This document shows, piece by piece, positions 55,809 through 62,906 of a DNA stretch of 64,000 nucleotides. A model generated the notes under the pieces. The model saw only the letters and a program-made list of their open reading frames with translations, was not told the DNA's origin and did no database searches. Source of the stretch: Methanoculleus sp. Its GTDB lineage: Archaea > Halobacteriota > Methanomicrobia > Methanomicrobiales > Methanoculleaceae. How positions within the stretch are numbered: the first letter of the stretch is position 1; every line of letters starts with the position of its first letter. Location: positions 62,001 through 126,000 of the forward strand of contig NZ_JASEFJ010000003.1 of assembly GCF_030019085.1 (NCBI RefSeq), in the 5' to 3' direction. A program made the translations under genes and the position numbers.

Positions 55809-56570
55809 TCAGGGTAACGCTGCACTGTTCCCCCTGATAGCCCTGACAAGATACTGGACAGTCAGGAACGATGCACCGGGCAGGAATTTACCCAGTGAGT
55901 TATTCATGCGCCTGTCAAGATTGCCGAGGTACCCGCTCCCAAATCCGGATTGTATCGATACGATGTCCAAACCAGCCTGGTTAAACAGGTTATGTATCTC
56001 TCTTCGCGTGAAAAAGCGAAGGTGTGAACGATCCAGTATCCCACCATCGGCATACTCAAACTTGTCGTGCAACACCAGATCCAACAGCACCCGGTAGTTC
56101 TTAACATTGGGTATACTGGCAACTACATATCCTGTCTCCTTTAGATAGGGGGCGTATCGTTTCAGAACGGTTGCAGGGTTCACAAGGTGCTCCAGAACAT
56201 CAGCAAAGATAATGTAATCAAAATAATCCTCTTCGAACGTTGGTTCAATCTCTTCTACGTCCCCGATCAGAACAGCATCAAGCCTGTTAAAATTATCCTG
56301 TAAGGTCTCTTCGTTTATCTCTATCCCCACGATCTCTCCAGCTTTCTGTAGTTCCCGCAGTTTGATCAGTGTGTTTCCCGTCCCGCACCCCACTTCGAGA
56401 ATTCTGTGTTCGCCCTTCGGGATTAAAGAGATGATATCCCAGCGTACATAGGAGAAATAACCCTCTCCCTTATCCACATATAACTCTTTTTTAGACAAGA
56501 ATCTCACCTGGTGATGTTGTTCCGAACAAATCCTGAGAAGGCCTGGATCAGCTGGTCCTACCTTCCTCAA
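55809..56570 (-). CDS. Class I SAM-dependent methyltransferase
   Basis: 253 residues. Motif I is HRILEVGCGTGNTLIKL, followed by IVGIEINEETLQDN and YFDYIIFADVLEHLVNPATV (motif IV). The C-terminal part (DRSHLRFFTRREIHNLFNQA) is characteristic of methyltransferases in surface-glycan loci. Its start overlaps the rfbA stop by 4 bp. The substrate is probably a sugar of this glycan. A 125-bp gap separates it from the downstream GT2 gene. Confidence 0.86.
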   Translation of the reverse strand: MRKVGPADPGLLRICSEQHHQVRFLSKKELYVDKGEGYFSYVRWDIISLIPKGEHRILEVGCGTGNTLIKLRELQKAGEIVGIEINEETLQDNFNRLDAVLIGDVEEIEPTFEEDYFDYIIFADVLEHLVNPATVLKRYAPYLKETGYVVASIPNVKNYRVLLDLVLHDKFEYADGGILDRSHLRFFTRREIHNLFNQAGLDIVSIQSGFGSGYLGNLDRRMNNSLGKFLPGASFLTVQYLVRAIRGNSAALP

Positions 56571-57334
56571 ATGTCTCGCAGGGGGTCGACTCCTGACTCA
56601 GGACCAGGTACTCCGGCAGTACCCTGACAGATACCATATCTCTGAACCAGCACGCTCGCCCGCAGTAGACTCTCAAACGTACCGGCATCGCTCCAGAACC
56701 CCTCCAGCACCGAGAACTCCATCGCCCTCCGCCGGATGTAGGCGTTATTCACGTCCGTGATCTCGAGTTCACCCCGCCCGGACGGCTTGAGGGTCTTAAT
56801 GATCTCAAACACCCCGGCGTCGTAGATGTAGAGCCCGGTCACCGCCAGGTTCGATCTTGGAACCTTCGGCTTCTCCTCGATCCCGAGCACCCTGCTCCCT
56901 TTCACCTCGGCTACACCGAAGCGCTGGGCATCGGGGACCTCTTTCAAGAAGATCTTTGCCCCCGACTCAAATGACTCAACATCCTTCCTGACATTGTCCT
57001 GGAAGATGTTGTCACCAAGAATCACCGTGACGTTCTCCGCCCCGGCCCAATCCGCCGCAAGTCCGAGCGCCTCGGCGATCCCGCCGGCGCCCTCCTGGAT
57101 CTCGTAGGCAAACCGGACACCAAACTCCTTTCCCGAGCCCAGAAGTTCAAGGAAGTGACCAACATGCCCACGCCCCGAGACTATCATGATATCCTTGATC
57201 CCGGCGGAGATGAGCGTATTGAGGGGGTAATAGATCATCGGCCTGTCATAGACCGGGAGCAGGTGTTTGTTCGTTACCTTCGTTAATGGGTAGAGGCGGG
57301 AGCCGGTCCCGCCTGCAAGTATGATGCCTTTCAT
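56567..57334 (-). CDS. rfbA: Glucose-1-phosphate thymidylyltransferase (RmlA)
   Basis: A 255-residue nucleotidyltransferase starting with KGIILAGGTGSRLYPLTKVT. LPVYDRPMIYYPLNTLI, ILGDNIFQDN and FWSDAGTFESLL are the dTTP- and sugar-binding blocks. It is about 35 residues shorter than the bacterial enzyme, lacking the C-terminal helices, as is common in archaea. It makes dTDP-glucose for RfbB. It overlaps rfbD by 4 bp. Confidence 0.94.
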   Translation of the reverse strand: MKGIILAGGTGSRLYPLTKVTNKHLLPVYDRPMIYYPLNTLISAGIKDIMIVSGRGHVGHFLELLGSGKEFGVRFAYEIQEGAGGIAEALGLAADWAGAENVTVILGDNIFQDNVRKDVESFESGAKIFLKEVPDAQRFGVAEVKGSRVLGIEEKPKVPRSNLAVTGLYIYDAGVFEIIKTLKPSGRGELEITDVNNAYIRRRAMEFSVLEGFWSDAGTFESLLRASVLVQRYGICQGTAGVPGPESGVDPLRDI

Positions 57335-58131
57335 GGGACGTTCACCGTAGTATTCAGGTATTCTTCCAGCGCTTCTTTCCAGTGGCGCAGGGGGCTCGTC
57401 TTTGTGTTCACGAGCACCGAGTAGGCTGGGCGCTTCGCTTTCCGCGGAAACTCGGCGCTCGTGCAGGGGATCACGTTCGGGGCAAATGCCCTGGCAAACT
57501 CATACCAGGAACAGACGCCTTCGTTTGTCAGATGATAGATCCCGGGCGGATAACTGGCGATCTCTGCCGTCTTACGTGCGAGGTCCACCGTGTAGGTGGG
57601 TTTACCCACCTGGTCGGTCACCACCCGAACGGTCTCGTTCGTCCGCGAGAGGTGCCGGATCGTATCGACAAAGTTCTTTCCGTGCCGCCCAAAGAGCCAG
57701 GAAGTCCGGATGATAAGGTAGTCATCCGTGTTCTTTGCGATATTCTGCTCGCCGCGGAGCTTCGAGGCGCCGTAGACGTTGATGGGATTCGGCTCGTCGG
57801 ACTCGACGTACTCCGTCGTTGAGCCGTCAAAGACGTAATCGGTGCTGTAGTGGACGAGCCGGGCGCCAACCTCACGACATGCAGCGGCGATGTAGCCCGG
57901 CGCCTCGCCGTTGACGGCAAAAGCCGTGCCGGGGTTGTCCTCGCAGCCGTCAACATCGGTGTATGCGGCGGCGTTGATGACGAGATCTGGTTTTGCTGCA
58001 AGGATGTAGGCACGCACAGCAGCCTCATCGGTGATCTCGAGGTCCTGGTGACCGCAGAGCCTGGCGCCGGGAAAGACAGCAGCAAGGTCGTGTCCGAGCA
58101 TCCCACGGGCACCGAGGATCAGGACGTTCAT
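57331..58131 (-). CDS. rfbD: dTDP-4-dehydrorhamnose reductase (RmlD)
   Basis: A 266-residue short-chain dehydrogenase. The start is set at ATG 58131 (AAGAGAG upstream), giving NVLILGARGMLGHDLAAVF at the N-terminus; the ATG at 58161 adds ten residues. VINAAAYTDVDGCEDNP, STDYVFDG, YGASKLRGEQ (YxxxK) and RTSWLFGRHGKNFVDTI are RmlD blocks. It reduces the 4-keto sugar to dTDP-L-rhamnose or a related 6-deoxyhexose. Confidence 0.94.
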   Translation of the reverse strand: MNVLILGARGMLGHDLAAVFPGARLCGHQDLEITDEAAVRAYILAAKPDLVINAAAYTDVDGCEDNPGTAFAVNGEAPGYIAAACREVGARLVHYSTDYVFDGSTTEYVESDEPNPINVYGASKLRGEQNIAKNTDDYLIIRTSWLFGRHGKNFVDTIRHLSRTNETVRVVTDQVGKPTYTVDLARKTAEIASYPPGIYHLTNEGVCSWYEFARAFAPNVIPCTSAEFPRKAKRPAYSVLVNTKTSPLRHWKEALEEYLNTTVNVP

Positions 58132-58157
58132 CTCTCTTTTCCAGGTATTGAGCGCAC

Positions 58158-59084
58158 TCATTCTATCCTCCTCATCCAGAAACTACCTGGCCGAACATAT
58201 TCGCGGTCGTATGTCCTGAACGCTTTCTCCAGGAGTTCGGGGTGGTTCCTGTGCATATAGTGGCCAGCCCAAACCACTTTGAACGCAAAGTTGTAGGTCA
58301 GAAATGCCTGTAGGAGATATTGTTCCGTCCAGAAGAGGTGTTCCTGACAGATCCATTTTCTGGGGTATTCACACGGCAAAAAGATGTCATGAATGTGGAT
58401 CAGCACACCCCTGTTCAATCTCGGCAGGATCTCATTATACTCATACTGAACATCACTACCTACCTTGAGGACGTGGCTTGAATCGATAAACAGGATATCG
58501 TTCTCTCCCAATTTCTCAAAGGTTGACAGCGGAACGTTCTGTACAGGCTCTTTAATCAGATTCGACAAATTAGGGGAGCCATCCTGTAATACTTTATTCG
58601 GATAGGGTTCAATGGCAGTAAATTCACAGGTATAATCCGGATCCTGTTCCTTGTTTTTCTGGATTGCTAACGCCGATAGGTATGTAGAGTTCCCGGATCC
58701 AATTTCAATAATCCGGTTGGGTTTAAAATGCCGGATGATACAGTATAAGATCTCGCCATCAACACTCTCGAAACCTCCATTATTCACATAGTAGTCATAC
58801 GGTCTGCCGGTTTTGCTGGTTGGAAACTGATCATATTCGTGTTTATACGCATCAGCAAACTGAGAGAGCAATGTTATCTGGGATTGCCCATCCAGATCTA
58901 TACCAACCAGTGCTGACGGTGTTTCCCATAGTCGGTCGGGCAGACTCCGAAGATTTGGTATTGGCTGATAGAAATGATCTGGCACAACATGGATTCCTAA
59001 TCGCTCCCACAGCCCGAATGACTTACTCAGAACATAGCGGATAAACCGTTGATAGTATCTGGTTAATTCGGAAATGAAGATCAC
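58158..59084 (-). CDS. Class I SAM-dependent methyltransferase, glycan-locus type
   Basis: 308 residues. The SAM motif is RIIEIGSGNSTYLSALAIQ, followed by FTAIEPYPNKVLQDG, ENDILFIDSSHVLKVGSDVQ and RGVLIHIHDIFLPCEYPRKW. This is the layout of Methyltransf_24-like enzymes seen in O-antigen and cell-wall loci. A ~100-residue N-terminal extension has no recognisable domain. It sits between rfbB and rfbD and is more A/T-rich than both, which suggests a later-acquired gene. Confidence 0.8.
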   Translation of the reverse strand: MIFISELTRYYQRFIRYVLSKSFGLWERLGIHVVPDHFYQPIPNLRSLPDRLWETPSALVGIDLDGQSQITLLSQFADAYKHEYDQFPTSKTGRPYDYYVNNGGFESVDGEILYCIIRHFKPNRIIEIGSGNSTYLSALAIQKNKEQDPDYTCEFTAIEPYPNKVLQDGSPNLSNLIKEPVQNVPLSTFEKLGENDILFIDSSHVLKVGSDVQYEYNEILPRLNRGVLIHIHDIFLPCEYPRKWICQEHLFWTEQYLLQAFLTYNFAFKVVWAGHYMHRNHPELLEKAFRTYDREYVRPGSFWMRRIE

Positions 59085-59095
59085 CCACGTAGTTT

Positions 59096-60079
59096 TTATC
59101 TATTGATCAGCGGCCGCCACCACCAGTCGTTCTCCACGTACCACGCAACCGTCGCCGCGAGGGCATCATCGAAACGATACGCCGGCCTCCAGCCGAGTTT
59201 ACGGAGTTTCCAGAAGTCAAGAGAGTAGCGGAAGTCGTGGCCTTTCCGGTCAGGGACATACTCGATCATCGACTCGTCTTTCCCGAGGAGTTCGAGGATC
59301 TTTTGAGTGATCTCGAGGTTCGTCTTCTCGGCACCGCCGCCGATGTTGTAGATCTCCCCCGGTTCACCGTGCTGGAGGATGAAGTCGATGGCACGGCAGT
59401 GGTCGATGACGTAGAGCCAGTCACGAACGTTTCTGCCGGTGCCGTAGACCGGGACTTTCTTGCCCTCGAGTAAGTTGGTCGTAAAGAATGGGATCAACTT
59501 TTCAGGGAACTGATAGGGGCCATAGTTGTTGGTGCAGCGGGTGACAATAACCGGGAGACCGTGAGTGATGAAGAACGACCGAGCAAGGAGGTCGGATGCG
59601 GCCTTGCTCGATGAGTAGGGGCTTGATGGGTTCAGGTTGTCGGTCTCGACGAACGAGCCCTCGCGAGTGCTCCCGTAGACCTCGTCAGTTGAGATGTGGA
59701 TGAACCGCCGGACGCCGTGTTTGCGCGCACAGTCGAGCAGGGTGAATGTCCCGAGGACGTTTGTCCGGACAAAAGCAGAACCATCCGAGATCGAGCGGTC
59801 AACGTGGCTCTCTGCGGCGAAGTGGACGACGGTATCGATTGGGTGGTCGCGGAAGACGGCAGCCACCGTCTCCGGCTCGCAGATATCACCCCTGACAAAG
59901 GTGTAGTTCGGGTTATCGGCAACATCCCGGAGATTCTCCAGGTTTCCAGCGTAGGTCAGGGCGTCAAGGTTGACGATCCTTGTGTCGGGGTGCTCCGTGA
60001 GCATGTGGCGGATGAAGTTGCTGCCGATGAAACCCGCGCCGCCAGTGACGAGCATCACCATTTCCCATCGCCCCTTCAT
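59096..60079 (-). CDS. rfbB: dTDP-glucose 4,6-dehydratase (RmlB)
   Basis: A 327-residue extended short-chain dehydrogenase. It has LVTGGAGFIGSNFIRHML, VVHFAAESHVDRSISD, HISTDEVYGS, the catalytic YSSSKAASDLLARSF (YxxxK) and RCTNNYGPYQFPEKLIP. RKGHDFRYSLDFWKLRKLGW closes the substrate site. The ATG at 60079 overlaps the rfbC-like stop (ATGA). Internal ATG codons at 60061 and 60055 are alternatives closer to the Rossmann start. Confidence 0.95.
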   Translation of the reverse strand: MKGRWEMVMLVTGGAGFIGSNFIRHMLTEHPDTRIVNLDALTYAGNLENLRDVADNPNYTFVRGDICEPETVAAVFRDHPIDTVVHFAAESHVDRSISDGSAFVRTNVLGTFTLLDCARKHGVRRFIHISTDEVYGSTREGSFVETDNLNPSSPYSSSKAASDLLARSFFITHGLPVIVTRCTNNYGPYQFPEKLIPFFTTNLLEGKKVPVYGTGRNVRDWLYVIDHCRAIDFILQHGEPGEIYNIGGGAEKTNLEITQKILELLGKDESMIEYVPDRKGHDFRYSLDFWKLRKLGWRPAYRFDDALAATVAWYVENDWWWRPLINR

Positions 60080-60552
60080 CCGTGTTTCAGTCCCGGGGCA
60101 AGCCCCCAGTCGTAGGGGATCTCGGGGGTGTCCGGGGGCAACCGGAACTCGTCTGGCTCCTTGTAGTTGTAGGGTAGGGTCGGGATGCTCACGAAGAACG
60201 CCGTCTCTGTGCCGATGGCCTTGAACCCGTGGTAGACTCCGGGAGGGACCCTGATCAGGATCGGGTTCTTTTCGCCGACGAAGAACTCCATGAGGGCCTT
60301 ATGGGTTGGGGAGTCCTCGCGGGCATCGTAGATCGCGACTTTCATCATCCCGTGAACACAGGTGAAGTTGTCGGTCTGTTTCTTGTGGTAGTGCCAGGCC
60401 TTGACGACGCCAGGGTAGGCGGTCGTGCAGTAGACCTGGCCGAACCGCTCAAAGATCTCGTCGTCGCAGCGGAGGATCTCCATCAGCCAGCCGCGCTCGT
60501 CGGGGATGATCTTGAGGTTCTTGATTCTGACACCATCGATCTGATCTTTCAT
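60076..60552 (-). CDS. rfbC: RmlC-like dTDP-4-dehydrorhamnose 3,5-epimerase family cupin
   Basis: 158 residues. The family frame is visible: IIPDERGWLMEILRCDD at the N-terminus, a central cupin strand, and IRVPPGVYHGFKAIGTETAF. The usual RGLHYQ catalytic-His motif is replaced by KAWHYHKKQTDN, so the His is kept but the surroundings differ. Archaeal members often have this form. Place and size fit RmlC, but another sugar-modifying cupin cannot be excluded. It is the first gene of the minus-strand operon that runs to 53922. Confidence 0.82.
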   Translation of the reverse strand: MKDQIDGVRIKNLKIIPDERGWLMEILRCDDEIFERFGQVYCTTAYPGVVKAWHYHKKQTDNFTCVHGMMKVAIYDAREDSPTHKALMEFFVGEKNPILIRVPPGVYHGFKAIGTETAFFVSIPTLPYNYKEPDEFRLPPDTPEIPYDWGLAPGLKHG

Positions 60553-60689
60553 GTTGTCACCGCACCGGGTTTCTTCGGGAGATTATGTCAGGAGGAGTTA
60601 CTCTCTTGGGGGCAGAGTCTGCTACCTGGTAGAGATTGTTTCTTGACCCACTATATATGAGGTTTTTGATGAAACCCTATACCAGGTCA

Positions 60690-60843
60690 CAAAAGTTTTA
60701 TCTTGCGGTAGCGAAGGGGAAATACCCCGACCAACAGATGCGAGGATGAAAGCGGAACCGTCCTAACCTCCAAGATAAGCACGTCTTGAGGAGCGCAGAC
60801 ATTCGCAGGAAGCCCTGCGCAAGCGAGGGGTAGTTTTACCACG
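60690..60843 (+). mobile_element. Orphan IS200/IS605-type right end (second)
   Basis: The 3' boundary reads GAAGCCCTGCGCAAGCGAGG then GGTAGTTTTACC (60809-60840). Stem CCCT-GC/GC-AGGG has a one-base bulge and closes on a GCAA tetraloop, with the same AAGCCC...GGGGTAGTT ending as at 50401-50432. The 110 bp before it (TTTTATCTTGCGGTAGCG, GGGGAAATACCCC) are hairpin-rich, as expected for an omega-RNA scaffold. No tnpB reading frame precedes it. The sequence just after its end belongs to a different, decayed tnpB. Confidence 0.55.
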
Positions 60844-60980
60844 ATCGCAAAGAGCAAGGCGAAAGATGCTGGGAAACCCATAAAACGGATCTAAGCAGTG
60901 TTCCAAAGATGGTATGATCAACTGATCGGGTTTATCCCTGTCCCTATTGTGGTTTGATGATTGACCGTGATCAGAACGTG

Positions 60981-61008
60981 CCTAAACAGCGCACCTATGA
61001 TCACTAGG
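60981..61008. repeat. Left terminal inverted repeat of the IS1634-like element
   Basis: 28 bp. Outer CCTAAACAG and inner TGATCACTAGG are identical to the right repeat in inverted orientation, and the centre is diverged. Confidence 0.88.
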
Positions 61009-62692
61009 TTTCTCGAACATTCGTTCCGAAGATGCCCCTCATCCCGATTCTCTCCAGAACTGCCTGCGTCTTCTTCTGAAGCCCCGTATACCAGATCTCC
61101 CGTTCAGTATCTTTCTGGAGATCCACTCTATGGACCCGACCAAGTTTCTTCAGCAATTCCTCAGCACTCATCTCCTTCTTCCCTTCAGTCTCCAGCATCA
61201 CCCGTAACGCCGTCTTCAACCGGAGCGCAAGCGTGCAGACAAAGATAACCCCCAGAACCCTGGACTCGCGCCGGTGTCGTATCGGTGCAACCTCCTCAAA
61301 CGTCTTGAGATCCCGGAACACCTTCTCGACGTAATCCTTCTCAAAGTAGATCCGAACAACATCGGCCGCAGAGAGAGATGGATCCGAGGCATACAGCAGA
61401 TACTTGCCATCCAGCCGTTCAGCCTCGACTCTGGCCACATCGTTCACTTCCCAGACAAGAGATACACCCTTCTCACCGTCATCCACAGAGATCCGGAAGA
61501 ATTTCCGGTATGCTTTCGGCACGATCCGGTCAACCTTCTCGATGACAGTATCCCGGCCAAGTCTGCTACAGGTTTTCTGAAGTTCAGCCAGTTCCTGCTG
61601 GATCTTGAAGATAATACCGTTTCGAGCCTCCATCTCCCGAAACCGTCGTTCAGCATTCAGGTAGACCACAACCGACCCCTTCCTCCCGAACAGCGGGGTA
61701 TCGACCTTCTGCGCGTAGATATGCATACACTGGGTCGGGACCAGATGATACGGGTCCACCGGAGGTTCTGTTACAGAGAGAAGATCTCGAACCTCCTTTG
61801 TTCGTTTAGCAACACCACAGATGAGTTTCCAGCCCTCATCCTCGACACACCCGATCTCGGCGTTGCTGGTGTAGCCCCGGTCCCAGACGATCGTTCCCGG
61901 GGCAGTCATCAGGTCGTTCAACCGGATCATCAGATCCGGGACAGTGGTGATCGAGTGGAAACTCCCAGGATGAACAAAGTGTGAGATGGGGTAGGAATCA
62001 AAGAACGAAGTCATCACCGAGAGATTTAGCTGGTTTAGGTGTGTCTCATGGGTCTCACTTCCAGGCTCTATCAGAGGACACTCTGTGCCGTAAGTTGGAA
62101 TTGGGGTGAGATCAAAGGCGATGGTTTCCGGGTTCTGGACAGGGAGAGGATGGAGTTGACGCCAGCGCTGGTATAGTTCCACCTCGATCGTCGGGATGTG
62201 GCTCTGGATCCGTCCTGTTTTATGGGATTGAGAACAGATGGCGTCAAGCGAACGAAGATAGGCGTCTTTTGTGAAGTCAGTTGGTTCCATTCCAAGGATG
62301 TCCGGGAGGACGGTTGAGCGCACCCATGCATCCAGTTGGGTTGCACTCTCAGGGTCAAGAATACGGTTGATCGCCCAGCTCAGCAGATACTTGCCGGGGG
62401 AAGGTCCTTCGATGTCCTCCAGACCCATGACGTAACGGTCAATTGTGTTGATGATGTTGAGCGACTCTGCAATCTGCCAGAGGAGCATGACATCTCCTGC
62501 TACCAGGCTCTGAAGTGGGTAAATGCGTTCGGGGTGCATCCGCTTGGTCTTGGGTTTTGGAACCTTCTCCTGGTCGCTCTCGACGCCGAGATACTGGATC
62601 ATTTTCTGTTTTGGTCGACCGTCTTCCCATATGCTGGTAACCTCATAGAGGTAGACCTGGTTTCCACGCTTGATTCGCCGGATCCAACTCAT
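61004..62692 (-). CDS. IS1634-family DDE transposase
   Basis: 562 residues. The N-terminus (SWIRRIKRGNQVYLYEVTSI) and GRPKQKMIQYLG are typical of the family. A DDE layout is visible, with Asp in TIAFDLTPIPTYG, Asp in GTIVWDRGYTSNAEIG, and Glu near the C-terminus in YVEKVFRDLKTFEEVAPIRH. VFVCTLALRLK-like residues (VIFVCTLALRLKTALRV) follow, as in IS4-superfamily enzymes. There is no frameshift, so it is probably active or recently so. Confidence 0.93.
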   Translation of the reverse strand: MSWIRRIKRGNQVYLYEVTSIWEDGRPKQKMIQYLGVESDQEKVPKPKTKRMHPERIYPLQSLVAGDVMLLWQIAESLNIINTIDRYVMGLEDIEGPSPGKYLLSWAINRILDPESATQLDAWVRSTVLPDILGMEPTDFTKDAYLRSLDAICSQSHKTGRIQSHIPTIEVELYQRWRQLHPLPVQNPETIAFDLTPIPTYGTECPLIEPGSETHETHLNQLNLSVMTSFFDSYPISHFVHPGSFHSITTVPDLMIRLNDLMTAPGTIVWDRGYTSNAEIGCVEDEGWKLICGVAKRTKEVRDLLSVTEPPVDPYHLVPTQCMHIYAQKVDTPLFGRKGSVVVYLNAERRFREMEARNGIIFKIQQELAELQKTCSRLGRDTVIEKVDRIVPKAYRKFFRISVDDGEKGVSLVWEVNDVARVEAERLDGKYLLYASDPSLSAADVVRIYFEKDYVEKVFRDLKTFEEVAPIRHRRESRVLGVIFVCTLALRLKTALRVMLETEGKKEMSAEELLKKLGRVHRVDLQKDTEREIWYTGLQKKTQAVLERIGMRGIFGTNVRET

Positions 62693-62796
62693 AGTGATCA
62701 GTTGATCACTATGTGAGATAAAAGTGTCGGTTTGATTCTAAACGGCAATCAAGAATAGGAAGCAGGAGTGACGAGATCGTAAAATGGCGGACGGGA

Positions 62797-62824
62797 CCTA
62801 GTGATCAAAATAAGTCTGTTTAGG
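62797..62824. repeat. Right terminal inverted repeat of the IS1634-like element
   Basis: 28 bp, the inverted partner of 60981-61008, directly followed by the target duplication AACGTG. Confidence 0.88.
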
Positions 62825-62906
62825 AACGTGGCAATCAACATTATGAGATTGGGGCTGTAAACTCTGGGATGAATTACCTTGAATGCCCCGATGAGAGGAT
62901 GGAGCG

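Larger units (their letters stand above)
60981..62824. mobile_element. Complete IS1634-family insertion sequence
   Basis: An 1844-bp element with 28-bp imperfect terminal inverted repeats (60981-61008 and 62797-62824). Both start CCTAAACAG at the outer edge and end TGATCACTAGG inside. A 6-bp direct target duplication, AACGTG, flanks it at 60975-60980 and 62825-62830. Its single gene is a transposase on the minus strand, whose stop codon lies in the left repeat. Length, duplication size and transposase agree with IS1634. It looks intact and young. Confidence 0.92.
60844..62860 (+). pseudogene. tnpB: Decayed tnpB 3' end split by the IS1634-like element
   Basis: Pieces in shifting frames reproduce a TnpB C-terminus: AKSKAKDAGKPIKRI (about 60849), GSKQCSKDGMIN, then DRVYPCPYCGLMIDRDQNV up to the insertion at 60980. 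It resumes after the IS at 62831 as AINIMRLGL and TAA (62858-62860). CPYCG is the second half of the zinc ribbon and DRDQNVAINI carries the last catalytic Asp region. Frameshifts and stops at about 60894 and 60918 show decay before or after the IS landed. Confidence 0.75.
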
